Part shown: piece by piece, positions 33,284-44,201 of the stretch
Layout of the letters: each line of letters begins with the position of its first letter
Numbering within the stretch: the stretch's first letter is position 1
Source of the DNA: Cavenderia fasciculata
Lineage: Eukaryota; Evosea; Eumycetozoa; Acytosteliales; Cavenderiaceae
Reading direction: 5' to 3'
Length of the DNA stretch: 64,000 nucleotides
NCBI RefSeq assembly: GCF_000203815.1
Contig: NW_004457624.1
Location: 2,790,001 to 2,854,000, forward strand
Made by a program: the position numbers and the translations under genes
Notes under the pieces: generated by a model
The model's database searches: none
The model's input: the letters and a program-made list of their open reading frames with translations, nothing else
Told to the model about the DNA's origin: nothing

Positions 33284-33612
33284 TTTCGTTGTTATCTAGA
33301 TAGATAGAGACAACACCCCTTTGTATCGTATGTAGTACAGTAGAGTGAATAATAATAAAAAGATTATAATATAAATATTATATTAATATATGTATATGTG
33401 TATCTATATAGATGAAGATAGTAGTTGAGTTAGATTGCATCTGTGCGATGTAAATTTATGCCCGTCCTCATTTGATTTTTGATTAAAATTAAATTTTTTC
33501 AATTTTTTTTCAAAAAACTCGGCAAGCTATCCTCTGCAGGCTTGGTTACCCAACAAGACGAACTCTTCTGCACATATAGCTCTTTTCATCTTTCTAGTGT
33601 TCACCCGTGAAA
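33284..33612. other. Divergent promoter between exoc5 and rpl39
   Basis: 329 bases between two divergent start codons. It holds TAGATAGATA repeats near the exoc5 side and, at 33518-33600, a GC-richer strip with pyrimidine runs near the rpl39 start, as is common before ribosomal protein genes. No further gene. Confidence 0.55.
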
Positions 33613-33992
33613 ATGGTATAGTATATCCTCTACTTATGTGTTGTCCTCAAGAGAGGAGCACACATCATCACACGAGAAACGAACTAACAATTACACTATC
33701 ATTACATACCTATATCTATACTTTTTACTACTATCTAAACTTATAGCCATCCCACAAGACTTTGAAGATCAAGAAGATCCTTGGTAAGAAGCAAAAGCAA
33801 AACAGATCAGTCCCACAATGGATTAGATTAAAGACTGGTAACACCATCAGGTAGGTTTGATACATACACATTAGAAAAGTCTCTTTTCACCTTATTATGA
33901 CACATAACTTACTCTTTTTCACTTATTACAATCAAATCTAAAGATACAACAACAAGCGTAGACATTGGAGACGTACAAAACTCGGTCTCTAA
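33613..33992 (+). CDS. rpl39: 60S ribosomal protein L39 (eL39)
   Basis: Three exons: 33613-33615 (only the ATG), 33747-33850 and 33944-33992; 51 residues, the universal length. Translation gives [36 protein letters not shown] and [15 protein letters not shown], clearly eL39, a basic protein lining the ribosomal exit tunnel. Borders are ATG|GTATAG...TTATAG, CAG|GTAGGT...AAAG. The first intron splits the start codon from the rest, a layout known for several ribosomal protein genes. Each exon is too short to show up as a long reading frame. Confidence 0.97.
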
Positions 33993-34210
33993 ACGACGAG
34001 TTGTATTATGGTGTGCTTATTTTTTCGATACTTGGAACAGGTTACACTTGTGGATCCTCTTCAAGGGAACAGAAAATAAATAGCCTTCAAGAGAAACTAT
34101 TGAAAATAACGACGCGTCATTGTTTTTGTTTATTTATTCTTTAAAAGTCTTAAAAAGTTAGATGTGATCATATTGACGATCAAAGTTGTTGTTTTTGTTT
34201 TTGTTATTGT

Positions 34211-35174
34211 AAAAGGCAATATTCCTCTATGGTTCTATCACAAGACCGACTGTCGTATATGCAAGACCAAACACTTTCAAATTCTCAATCGAATGAATGT
34301 TTCTCATAAATCAGAGTCTTGTTGAAAGCATATCAAATAGTTTATTGTCAACATTTTATTACTTTCATTTATTTATTTATTTATTTACAAAGGTATTACC
34401 TATTTTTCTAAAGGATGGCAGGTTTTGAAATATTAAAAATAGACTATAGGAATGAGGATTAATAAAAGAATAAATATTATTGGACAATGATCATAATATG
34501 TACATATACATACAGTATTGACTAAAGTGTATCAACCAGCTTCAAAGGGACTGGGGATCTAGAGTATCTGGTGCCATGTGGCTGGAGGTAAAAATTTTCC
34601 AGCTGGTTGTCATTGTCATCCTTGTCGTAGTCTTGATCCTTGCAGTTTGTGATCGTCGTCAATGTCCTCTCTAGTTTTAACCTCAACATAGAGGTGACAC
34701 CATTGGCAAGAGATGACATCAAGAAGGGAACTCCAAGTGGTATGTTTCAACTCGACTACTAATTATCTTTTGATAAAATGTAGAGGTAAATTATTATTAA
34801 TTTAAGAAGCAAGAGGGGAGAAGATTAGGTAACTTTCTTGTGTCTCATCATCATCATCATTGGTGACCCTCGTTCTCGTCTCGACTATTAGAACAACACA
34901 CTAGTGTTCTTATCCTTTCTAACGGTCAAAAGTACATGTACATAATACAAAAGAAACAACAAACCATTTTTTTGTTTCCAAATCACCTGACTCGTTTTTC
35001 GTATTTTCGTTTCCCATATACGCATTTAACGCGACTCTGACTTATGAGAAACATTTCATTCGTTTGAGCAATTTGAAAGTGTTGGTCTTGCATATACGAC
35101 AGTCGGTCTATGGATGTGATTTAACCCTACATCTTTAGTACCAACACAAGAACCATAGAGGAATATTGCCTTTT
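34211..35174. repeat. 964-base block bounded by long inverted repeats
   Basis: The left arm 34211-34318 and the right arm 35033-35174 are inverted copies. They share AAAAGGCAATATTCCTCTAT at the outer end, CCGACTGTCGTATATGCAAG in the middle and TCTCATAA(A/G)TCAGAGTC at the inner end. The right arm has an extra ~35 bases. The interior holds a 66-codon minus-strand frame (34522-34722) that I do not recognise. No obvious target-site duplication flanks the arms. It could be a non-autonomous foldback/TIR element or an inverted duplication of a local sequence. Confidence 0.75.
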
Positions 35175-35980
35175 ATCCTTTTCTACTCGTCGGTGATAAT
35201 TACTAACGAGTTTTTATGGGTACTGGTACAATCATCAAACAAACTTAATTTAAAAATATAAACTAGAAAATGGTATCTCTCTCTCTCACTCTCTTGCTTC
35301 ATTTCTAGTTGTGTGACTATCTTCTATCCTCATTAGCACACCCAGAAACGGAATCATATCTTCATAATCTCAGACTGGTAGATTGTTTATCAGGTGTGTT
35401 AAGGGTTAAATTGCGATTGGTAGACGCGTACGGGTCACGTGACCAGTTAGTTGACCATAACCATTTTATAGTTATACTTGTAAAGATACAATGTGGACAC
35501 TGTGGAACAGGATTTTGTATTAGTGAATGATCCAACATGTTTACATTTATTTCAATGTTGATGCACCCTCCTATTTAAAAGAAGTATCAATTGTCAACAA
35601 TGAAAGATGCATTTGAATTTGTTCTCTTGTCACCATTGGTAGAGAGTGAGAATGAGAGTGATAGTGATACAAACGAATTGTTATGGAAGTATTTTATTAT
35701 TTATTAAATCGCGATGGCATTTAAATATACAATTAAAGATATGGCACCGTGCTATGATCTTTTAAGAGAAGGTGCCAAACAAAACAATGGCCGTTGATTT
35801 AGAAATATTAAAATACGTTATTGAATATTAATTAATCTAGCTTTAAAAATACTACCAACATATGTTATATGTTAAATAATCAAATAAAAATAAATAAATA
35901 ATGGTTTAACAAATTGTAAAATAAATAACTCTCTTATTCACTCAGCAGATTTGTTTCCTGCCTGTTAATTAATTAATTAG
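35175..35980. other. Spacer with gene debris
   Basis: Holds a 73-codon plus-strand frame (35309-35530) without a recognised domain, the ankyrin-like relic listed next, and AT-rich DNA. The mixed base composition here is more gene-like than neighbouring spacers, suggesting old coding sequence. Confidence 0.45.
35600..35831 (+). pseudogene. Relic of a dictyostelid ankyrin-type gene
   Basis: MKDAFEFVLLSPLVESENES opens at 35600 and stops after 35 codons. A second short frame (MAFKYTIKDMAPCYDLLREG, then AKQNNGR) follows, and a frame-shifted continuation reads AVDLEILKYVIEY, which is the typical ankyrin-family unit ending. These are pieces of one decayed member of the family represented by the intact gene at 28034-30184. 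Confidence 0.35.
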
Positions 35981-36655
35981 ATGGGTGAGTTTCAACTTGA
36001 AACCTACAATCCACCAAAGGGTTAAAAAGTTTATTGTTATTCTTTTTTCAACACCAGATCTAGAGATAATAGTAATTTTAATGGAAGGAGAAGGAATATC
36101 TACAAGCTCAGCTTTTACAGTAAATGAACAACGAATCAACTCGACCACCACCAAAGAGGAAATCGCAGCAATTTTGCAGACTTTTTGCGGAAGTGTTGAT
36201 GAAGCGCAAAGATTCATCGATGAAGAAATAGATGGAAACTTCATTGTTGTCAATACACTGGAATCTATTGCTGCTGTTGGTATCACAAAGGGAAAGGCAT
36301 CTAGACTGAAAAAAAATGGCTCAACCAGCACAATTGCAAGGTAAGTGATAAACAATCAATTAATGAACAACAATATCAACAACAAATAGATAAATTAATT
36401 AAATGTGTCATAAATTATTATTTTATTTTAATTTTATTATTTTCTTCCAAATTTAGAACAAAATGAAATATCCATGTTGAAGAGGGTATTGGATCGTTTT
36501 ACTGTGAATTGGAGAGTGAAGTCAAAAGACTTAAAGCCACAAACGAAAACCTCAATGATGTATGTGTTGAACATTCACTAAATAAACTCAAATTTTGACC
36601 TTTCTTTTATCGTTTAGATCTTGGTCAAATTGTACTACTCTGCTGTTATTTATTT
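35981..36655 (+). pseudogene. Decayed gene with SAM-like and coiled-coil segments
   Basis: MGEFQLETYNPPK at 35981 is followed after a possible very short intron by DLEIIVILMEGEGISTSSAF and a helical segment resembling a SAM domain (SVDEAQRFIDEEIDGNFIVV, then GITKGKASRLKK). Coding sense then slips at an A-tract (~36309-36316), resumes as MAQPAQLQ, crosses an intron (36341-36456) into EQNEISMLKRVLDRF, slips again near 36505 into ELESEVKRLKATNENLND (coiled coil), and after another intron reads ILVKLYYSAVIYFF, running antisense into the 3' end of the FAM98 gene. At least two frameshifts argue for a pseudogene. The protein family is not recognised. Confidence 0.5.
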
Positions 36656-37921
36656 CTTTGATTTCTTTCTATGATGGAAACTATCTTGAGGATGTTCAAC
36701 ACGTTTGTGGAAAGATGGCATAGCAGGACGACGATCAGTGGTTCTTCCACCACGATCTGGTACAGTACCAACGATGATTTGTTTGGTGAGGCCTGTAGAC
36801 TTTGATTGAAGACAAGTCTTGATAATATCGAGAATATCAGAGTGTGTACAAATGAGGTCTTGAAAGGTGTAGTAATGAATCGACGGGAATATTTCTCTTT
36901 GGTAATTAATGTGCCAGTTGATTTCATCCATTTGATGTTGTACCTTGTCAGACCACATCAACGATTGCACAGTAACGTCTAATCTCTTGCACAACACCTC
37001 TGATCTCTTGTCATAGTCTGCAAACAATATCTTACTCATCGCTTCAATCTTTTGTTTCTCTTCATCACTAAACACTACATTCTTAAAGAATGGTTCACTA
37101 ATAAAATCTTTTGGTAATTGTTTTAATACATTTTCAATCTAAAAAAAAAGTAAAAAAGAGTAAAAAGAAAAAGTATTAATTAAAAGTAAAACTAAAATAG
37201 ATTATATGTATATATTATTTACCTTTAAATAGATTGAATTTAGAATTGATAAAAAGTTATCAAAATTGTTAAATCTAATTTGAAAGATTTCACTTAGGAT
37301 TTGAATCTTGTTGATCAAATCACCTTGGAAATCATCTTGATCAGATGACATTTCAGTGTCGGCGGTAGTAGTCGAGTCTGTTGACATTCTCATTTTAGTA
37401 CTATTCTTTTCATCATTATTGTCTTGGTCCAATTGCATTGTGTATTCTCTTTGAAAGAGTTCCAATTGAATCGATTGTAATTGGAAAAAGACATGTTCAA
37501 ACATTGATAGACGAATAGCTACAGCCTTGTCATCAGAATCACTCGAGAATATTTGATCGATTGATCCATTGTACGATGTTGATTTCAAGAGGTTACCAAA
37601 CGACTCTTTTAAAAGTTGTGCATTATTCTTTAAATCATCAGTTATATTAATGTTTTCAAAATAGACTGATAATTCTTTACCAATTGAACATATTAATTCA
37701 CTAGAATATAATAATATAGGTTAAATATATATATATAATATGAAAGATGATAGATGTTTGTTTGGATAGACATACAGAAATAAAAAGTTTGAAGAACCTT
37801 TTTCAAGAATCGATCTAAATGATTGTTCTGTTTGATCATTGACCCAATCACAATCCAATCTAAGAATTGTAATATCTTCAATCAATGAGTTGATTCTATG
37901 TGTTTCTATCTCTGTTGTCAT
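36650..37921 (-). CDS. FAM98-family protein
   Basis: Three exons on the minus strand: 37921-37776, 37700-37223, 37138-36650; 370 residues. The C-terminal signature TKQIIVGTVPDRGGRTTDRR, then PAMPSFHKR, matches the FAM98 signature VPDRGGR...MP.W.KR. Upstream helical segments (WSDKVQHQMDEINWHINYQR) fit the FAM98 fold. Animal FAM98B is a subunit of the tRNA-splicing ligase complex (RTCB, DDX1, CGI-99); FAM98A also binds RNA and arginine methyltransferase. A Thr/Ser/Asp-rich insert occupies residues ~120-150. The gene is divergent from XPB, with a 512-base spacer. Confidence 0.88.
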
Positions 37922-38433
37922 TTTATCTAATAGACTAATAACTCATTGTCGACAGGAGCGATGTTCAAGTGAACCGATGAGTTGTCATAAAAAATAAATA
38001 AAAAATAAATAAATAAAATAACTCGAGAAATGTTGAAGAATTAGAGATGAATGAGTTAGAATGAATGATATTGGAGTCTTTTACTTTTTTAATCATCACT
38101 TGTTCTTTCTTTAGGTTGATAATAAAAAAATAATAATATTTGTTTTTTAATTAATTTTATTTAAATTTCTCGAGAACAGCGTTCACAAAATCGATAAAAG
38201 TTCCACTGAAAGAATCATTTTAATTTCCACAAAGAGAGAAAGAGATAATTATTATTCTATATCTTTTTTATTCTTTCTTTTGGTGTTTTAATCAATATTT
38301 GATACTACTGATCATTCATTATAACAATCTAACTAGTTAGCTGCTCAACTATACATACCCTATTTACTTTTTTGTAAACATAAACAATAAACAACAAACT
38401 ACAATATACATAAAAAAAAAAACATAGAGAGTA
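37922..38433. other. Divergent promoter between FAM98 and XPB genes
   Basis: AT-rich, with AAATAAAT repeats (near 37990-38020) and T-rich runs. No gene or RNA is recognised. Confidence 0.55.
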
Positions 38434-40939
38434 ATGTCAAACAAAAATGATGCATTAAAGGTAACCTTTTAGATCTTAAAGTTGTTGTTACATTTGTATA
38501 CTTATACATTCACTTTTTTACTTTTTCTTCTAGAGAAAAAGAACAAGTACACAAAAAACATATGAAAAATGGACAGATTATGAAGAGGATTTAGAAGAGA
38601 GTGAATTGAATACAAAGACAAGAGACCCCAATTCAATAGGAACCAATGGTACTGGAAACATACCACAGATTGGGGTTGGAGAACCAAAGGGAGCATTCAA
38701 AGACTATTCAAAGAGATGTCAGATCAAAGACAACATTGCATCCAAACCTATTTGGGTGTGTCCCGATGGTAGAATCTTTCTCGAAACCTTTTCACCAATC
38801 TATAAAGAGGCTAGTGACTTTTTAGTGGCTATTGCAGAACCAGTGTGTCGTCCTCAATTGATTCACGAATATCAAATGACACCCTTTTCACTGTATGCGG
38901 CTGTATCGGTTGGTATCGATACAACACACATTATAAAGGTACTCAATACATTGTCAAAGATGGAAGTACCACCTGAAATAGAATCATTTGTTCGTCAATG
39001 TACAAGTAGTTATGGCAAGGTAAAGTTGGTGCTACAAAGAAACAAATACTTTGTTGAAAGTGCACATCCAGAGGTATTGGAGTTTTTGCTAAGGGATTCG
39101 GTTATTGCATCGGCTCGTATCAAGCAGACGGTTGCTGATGTGTTGGCAGACCAACAACTAATGTTGGACGGCGGACCAAACGCAGCGACCGACGCACCAC
39201 CATCACTCGACACTGCGACTGGATTTCTCGTCGGCAAGACAATGGCTGGTCAAATCTCTGGTGGTATTCAACCAAACCAATTGTTTGACAAGGTGTTGTT
39301 GGGTGATGAAGAGGATACAGTAAACAACTCGGATCAACAATACCACTCGTTTGAAATCGATTCGCAGCAAGTTGAAGCAGTCAAAAAGCGTTGCATCCAA
39401 CTCGATTATCCAATGTTGGAAGAATACGACTTTAGAAACGATACTGTCAACCCAAACCTACCCATCGATCTCAAACCAACCACTATGATTCGTCCGTACC
39501 AGGAAAAGAGTCTTTCCAAGATGTTTGGAAATGGTCGTGCAAGATCTGGTATTATCGTGCTTCCATGTGGTGCTGGAAAGTCGCTGTCTGGTATCACGGC
39601 AGCTTGTACTGTCAAAAAGAGTATTCTCGTGCTCTGCACATCGGCAGTGTCTGTCGAACAGTGGAAATTCCAGTTTAGACTATGGAGTAATATAGAAGAA
39701 AAGATGATCTCCAAGTTTACATCAGACAACAAGGAAAAGATGTATTCTATGGCCGGTGTGACTATTACAACCTATACAATGATTGCATTTGGTGGAAAAC
39801 GTAGTCCGGAGAGTCTCAAGATTATGAACGAGTTGACTACACGTGAATGGGGTCTAGTATTGTTGGACGAGGTGCATGTCGTGCCAGCTGCCATGTTTAG
39901 AAAGGTTCTAACCGTCACTAAAGCACATTGCAAGCTTGGATTGACTGCTACACTCCTCAGAGAAGATGAAAAGATTCAAGATCTCAGTTTCCTCATTGGT
40001 CCAAAACTGTATGAGGCCAATTGGCTCGACCTCCAAAAGGCAGGGTTTCTTGCCAACGTCTCGTGCTCAGAGATTTGGTGTGAAATGACAGCCGAGTTTT
40101 ACCGCGAGTATCTAACCAACGACTCGCAGGGTAAAAAGAAGTTGCTCTACACTATGAACCCCAACAAGTGTCGTGCGTGCGAGTATCTCATTCGCTACCA
40201 CGAACAACGTGGCGACAAGATCATTGTCTTTTCCGATAACGTCTATGCACTCAAAAAGTACGCTATCGAGTTTAAACGATACTTTATCTATGGTGAAACA
40301 TCTGGTCAGGAACGTCTATCTATCTTGCGAAAGTTCCAGTTTGACCCATCGGTCCGTACCATCTTTATCTCCAAGGTTGGTGACACGTCAATCGATATTC
40401 CAGAGGCTACAGTCATTATCCAAATCTCTAGTCACTATGGAAGTCGTCGTCAAGAGGCTCAACGTCTTGGTCGTATCCTCCGTCCAAAGCCAAAGTCTGA
40501 TGGCAACTACAATGCCTTTTTCTACTCTCTTGTCTCAAAGGATACACAGGAAATGTACTATAGTACAAAGAGACAACAGTTCTTGATTGATCAGGGATAC
40601 AGTTTCAAGGTCATCTCTGAACTACCAGGTCTCGACCTAGAGACCGATCTCCACTTTTCATCAAAAGAGGCTCAACTCGGTCTTCTCAATGAAGTGCTCA
40701 AAGAAGGTGACGACAGTGGTCGTGCTGAAACTTTGGATGAAGATTTCGATGATATCACAACTGGAAAGATTAAAAAGAAGAAAAAGACTACTACCGTCAC
40801 TCGTACCACCGGTAGTATGAAAACTTTATCAGGTGGTTCAACCAATACTTCTTATATGGAATTTCAAAAAAATCAACAACAACAACAAAATGCTCCTTCA
40901 AATATGTATCGTGTAACTAATCATACTAAATATAAATAA
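38434..40939 (+). CDS. ercc3: TFIIH helicase subunit XPB/ERCC3
   Basis: Two exons, 38434-38460 and 38534-40939, 810 residues. Helicase motifs: Walker A LPCGAGKSLSG, DEVH box LLDEVHVVPAAMFRKVL, motif III TATLLREDEKI (contains the RED motif typical of XPB), and motifs V-VI FISKVGDTSIDIPEA and GSRRQEAQRLGRILRPK. The N-terminal XPB damage-recognition region (YSKRCQIKDNIASKPIWVCP, ETFSPIYKEASDFLVAIAEP) is complete. It is the 3'-5' ATP-dependent DNA translocase of TFIIH, needed for promoter opening and nucleotide excision repair in the nucleus. Length is close to human XPB (782). Corresponds to D. discoideum repB/ercc3. Confidence 0.97.
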
Positions 40940-41010
40940 ATAAATAAATAAATAAATACTTTTTGTTTTTGTTGCTTTTTCAAAAAAAAAAAAATGAGAT
41001 TGAATGAATG

Positions 41011-41018
41011 TGACGTCA
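41011..41018. promoter_or_regulatory. CRE-like palindrome TGACGTCA
   Basis: Perfect TGACGTCA 83 bases before the start at 41101, in the 161-base spacer after XPB. It is the same motif as at 1979-1986. Candidate bZIP site for the downstream gene. Confidence 0.45.
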
Positions 41019-41100
41019 CTTCTTTAATTCGTATTTATTCATTTGTTTGATTAAAGATTGATCATTCATCATTATACATATAAAGTAACACAATACAGTA

Positions 41101-41699
41101 ATGACAACAAAAGAGATAAAGAAGAAAGAAAAGTTAGTAGTAGAGGAATTGAAAGAAAAGAGTTTATTAAAAAATAGATCAAAGAAAGAACAAGAGGGAG
41201 AAGAGGAAGAAGAAGAAGAAGAGATCAAGTTTAGTGATGAAGAGGATAGTAGTGATGAAGAATACCAAAGAAAAAAGTTAAAGCTTGAAGAACAAATCAA
41301 AGAACTAGATCAAGATCGTAGGAAAAAAAAGAAACCAATTAGACCAAGTAGACCTCATTATTCTGAAGGTAAACATAAATATAGAACCCTTGAAATATAA
41401 ATATCATTCCTCTTTTATTAATCACTATTGTTTATTTAGGAAAAGGAGTATTATTTCATTTAATAAGATATCTTTGTATTTTAGCAGTGTTTTTAGTTTT
41501 CCATTACTTTATCTTTGGAGGATTTAATAATATACCGGAATGGTTATACTTTTGGAAATCTGAAAGTGAAGCAGCATCTGAAGATTGGTCTAAATATATG
41601 GGTATTGGAGACAATAGAAAACATGTCATTGAACAAATCAAAATGAGGTGTCCAAAGGATGCTGATTGTTCTGATATTATAAACAAATTTTCAAAGTAA
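41101..41699 (+). CDS. Single-pass membrane protein with charged N-terminal half, unknown function
   Basis: Two exons, 41101-41368 and 41440-41699 (GTAAAC/TTTAG, phase 1), 175 residues. The N-terminal ~95 residues are highly charged (acidic runs of Glu, then KKLKLEEQIKELDQDRRKKK) and predicted helical or coiled coil. A hydrophobic segment follows (VLFHLIRYLCILAVFLVFHY), then a short domain with two Cys (RCPKDADCSDIINKF). The basic stretch before the helix suggests the N terminus is cytosolic. I do not recognise the family; the arrangement resembles small ER or Golgi proteins. Confidence 0.7.
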
Positions 41700-42013
41700 T
41701 CAAACTATCCATACCCATCTTTTTTTATAAAGATGTACATTCATAATTGTAATTGTTCATTACGAGGCATATATAATATATATATATATTATATAAATAT
41801 AAATATATATAAATAACAGAATATTATTTCAATTCTTTAAAGAAAAAGGAAAATCAAGCAATGTTGGAAAATAAACACTCTTTTATAAAGTTTGGAAAAA
41901 TAATTAATTATTTAATTGTCTTTTTCACAAACTTGGTAAATAGATAGAATGAATATATAGACTAATGATTGGTTCCTAGATATTAATATTCATTATTATT
42001 ATTATTCTATAAA
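41700..42013. other. Intergenic, AT-rich
   Basis: TATATA-rich spacer of 314 bases with a TATATATTATAT stretch near 41770-41810. Nothing else is recognised. Confidence 0.6.
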
Positions 42014-42492
42014 ATGAAATTTAAATCTTGTTTCCTACTTTTAATAATATCAACATTCTTGTTAATTAACATTGTCAATTGTGAAGAAAATAATGTATGT
42101 ATAGTTGGTTATGTACATTTAAAAAAGAAAAGAAAGGTGATTAATATTCATTTCCATTAATCTCTTAGGGACTAGTAACAATATTAAGAAAGAATAAAGA
42201 GAATAGTCAAATAATGTCGGTTGTAACCAATCTACATTCTGGTATTCTGATTAATCCAAGAGGTCATAGAGTCGCATTGACACCAGATAAATTGGGAGAG
42301 TTGAAATGGTTTGTAGGTGATATCAAGAACCGACCTACTAGAATGCCATCACTCACCAACAACGACTATTTGTTTGAATACACTGTCACCGACGAACAAG
42401 GTAAACAAACGAAATGGGGTGATGGTGACGAAGAAGATTTCTTTACTCTTGTAGTCATTGAAGAGTTTTTTGAAGAATATGTTAATTTATAA
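42014..42492 (+). CDS. Small secreted or ER-lumenal protein, unknown function
   Basis: Two exons, 42014-42094 and 42169-42492, 134 residues. A classic signal peptide (MKFKSCFLLLIISTFLLINI, VNC) ends near residue 23. The mature part has VTNLHSGILINPRGHRVALT and a C terminus rich in Asp/Glu (WGDGDEEDFF, then EEFFEEYVNL). There is no KDEL, transmembrane segment or cysteine network. It is unlike any family I recognise. Confidence 0.7.
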
Positions 42493-42674
42493 ATAATAAC
42501 AACATAATGTTATAGTATCTATCTCTAGCATAGCCGACACAAAATAAATAAATAAAATTAAATTAAAAAAATGAAATTGCTGCTATTGGGTGTGATGATC
42601 AAAACGATGTTCATTAATCTATATCATCATCATCATCCCCTTTGATTATTAATATCATTTATATATATTACGAG

Positions 42675-43584
42675 ATGTCATTCAAGATATTAGTACCAGT
42701 TAAAAGAGTTATAGATTATGCAGCAAAGATTAGAGTTAGACCTGACAAGTTGGGTGTAGAGACTAACAATGTCAAGATGAGTATCAATCCATTCGATGAA
42801 ATTGCTGTCGAGGAAGCTGTTAGATTAAAAGAGAATACTATTGCAGATTCGGTTGTTGCCGTGTCTATTGGCCCAAAGGAGAGTCTTGAAACAATCCGTG
42901 GGTCGTTGGCTATGGGTGCCGACGCTGGTATTCATGTCAGTGCATCGGCTGATATGCAACCACTCGGCATTGCAAAGATCCTCAAGAAACTAGTTGAACA
43001 AGAGAAACCAAAACTTGTCATCCTCGGTAAACAAGCTATCGATGATGATTCTAATCAAACTGCTCAAATGTTGGCTGGTCTATTAAATTGGCCTCAAGGT
43101 AATTAAAAAGGAGAAATGAAGAAAGATACAGTTATATTAATATTAATCTTTATTTTGTATGTGTTTTAGCTACATTTGCATCAAAGGTTGTTGTTGACAA
43201 GGCAAGTGATAAGGTTACAGTTACACGTGAAATTGATGGTGGTTTGGAAACTTTGGAAATGAAGTTACCTGCCATTATTTCCTGTGATCTACGTCTCAAT
43301 GAACCAAGATATGCCAAACTTCAAAATATGTAAGTAATAATAAATATAATAATGAATACAATCAATTCAACAATATATTAACGAACAACTACTACTATCC
43401 TACTATTAGTATGAAAGCAAAGAAAATTGTAGTTCCAACAAAGACACCAGAGGAATTGGGTGTTGATGTTTCATCTAAACTCAAGATTGTCTCTGTTGAA
43501 GAACCAGCCAAGAGAGTTGGTGGTTCAAAGGTTCAATCTGTCGATGAAGTCGTTGCCAACTTGAAGAAACATGCCATCATTTAA
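42675..43584 (+). CDS. etfb: Electron transfer flavoprotein subunit beta
   Basis: Three exons, 42675-43098, 43170-43329 and 43410-43584, 252 residues, the normal ETF-beta length. Features: [20 protein letters not shown] at the start, the conserved [37 protein letters not shown], the AMP-site region [16 protein letters not shown], and the ETF-beta signature segment [20 protein letters not shown] spanning the second splice. With ETF-alpha it accepts electrons from mitochondrial acyl-CoA and amino-acid dehydrogenases. No N-terminal presequence is needed, as in other ETF-beta proteins. The chosen ATG at 42675 is the one matching the family. Confidence 0.97.
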
Positions 43585-43653
43585 AAAAAATAAACCTAAA
43601 CCTCTAAAACTACTTATATTATATTATTATTAAACAAAAGAGAGTATTCAAAA

Positions 43654-43669
43654 AGTACCGTACGGTACT
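43654..43669. repeat. 16-bp perfect palindrome AGTACCGTACGGTACT
   Basis: Fully self-complementary, 70 bases past the etfb stop, directly followed by a (TTAGA)n run. Same length as the palindrome at 13290 and also beginning AGTA. Confidence 0.7.
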
Positions 43670-44078
43670 GTATAGATTAGATTAGATTAGATTAGATGGC
43701 ATCTGGTTGTACTGGTGTAGTAGTAAGTATTGTTACAGATTACTACATTTAATTTAATTAATTATTAATATTTGATATTTGATCTAGATTGTCAATCGTT
43801 TTTAATAATGAATGCATGACCATTTTGGTGTTTGTGTAAAAAAATCTTTTTTTGGTGTGGGTTTGCAAAACCCATCAAAAGCCAATCTGTTTTGATAGAT
43901 TTACCTTTGACCGTGACAGTATTGGGTGTTTCGACTGTTATTGAACAGAGACGTGGGTTATTCGATCGGTTTTAAACAACCAATGTACCATTTGGTCGAT
44001 TGTTTAGGAATCTTCGTCAGAGTGTAACAATAATTAGCGCTTGATTGACAATGACCGTGTGGTGGGTCAACCAAAACA

Positions 44079-44086
44079 TATAAATA
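44079..44086 (+). promoter_or_regulatory. TATA box (TATAAATA)
   Basis: A clear TATAAATA 116 bases before the start codon at 44202, with an A/C-rich leader between them containing ATCAATCAACTAAATAATCA and (CAACTTT)n. Strong, unlike most other promoters in the window. Confidence 0.55.
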
Positions 44087-44201
44087 CAAGGTCCAACTCA
44101 TCATTTCAAATCATTCAAACAATCAATCAACTAAATAATCAACTAAACAAATAAGTTTATCAACTTTCAACTTTCAACTTTCAACTACAATTCTCTCAAA
44201 A

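Larger units (their letters stand above)
43585..44201. other. Intergenic, 3' flank of etfb and strong promoter of the next gene
   Basis: Contains a 16-bp palindrome (43654), a TTAGA pentanucleotide run (43673-43696), and a GC-richer promoter zone from ~43880 that ends in a TATA box (44079) and a CAACTTT heptanucleotide repeat in the presumed 5' UTR (44159-44185). Confidence 0.6.

Noticed and set aside
33993-36600. Retrotransposon or viral insertion in the gene-poor 34-36.6 kb block
   Set aside because: No reverse transcriptase, integrase, capsid or LTR signature seen; inverted arms fit a DNA element or duplication better.
43697-43810. Possible tiny spliced gene starting MASGCTGVV with a GTAAGT donor
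   Set aside because: Would give only ~14 residues; start lies at the end of a TTAGA repeat; nothing else supports it.
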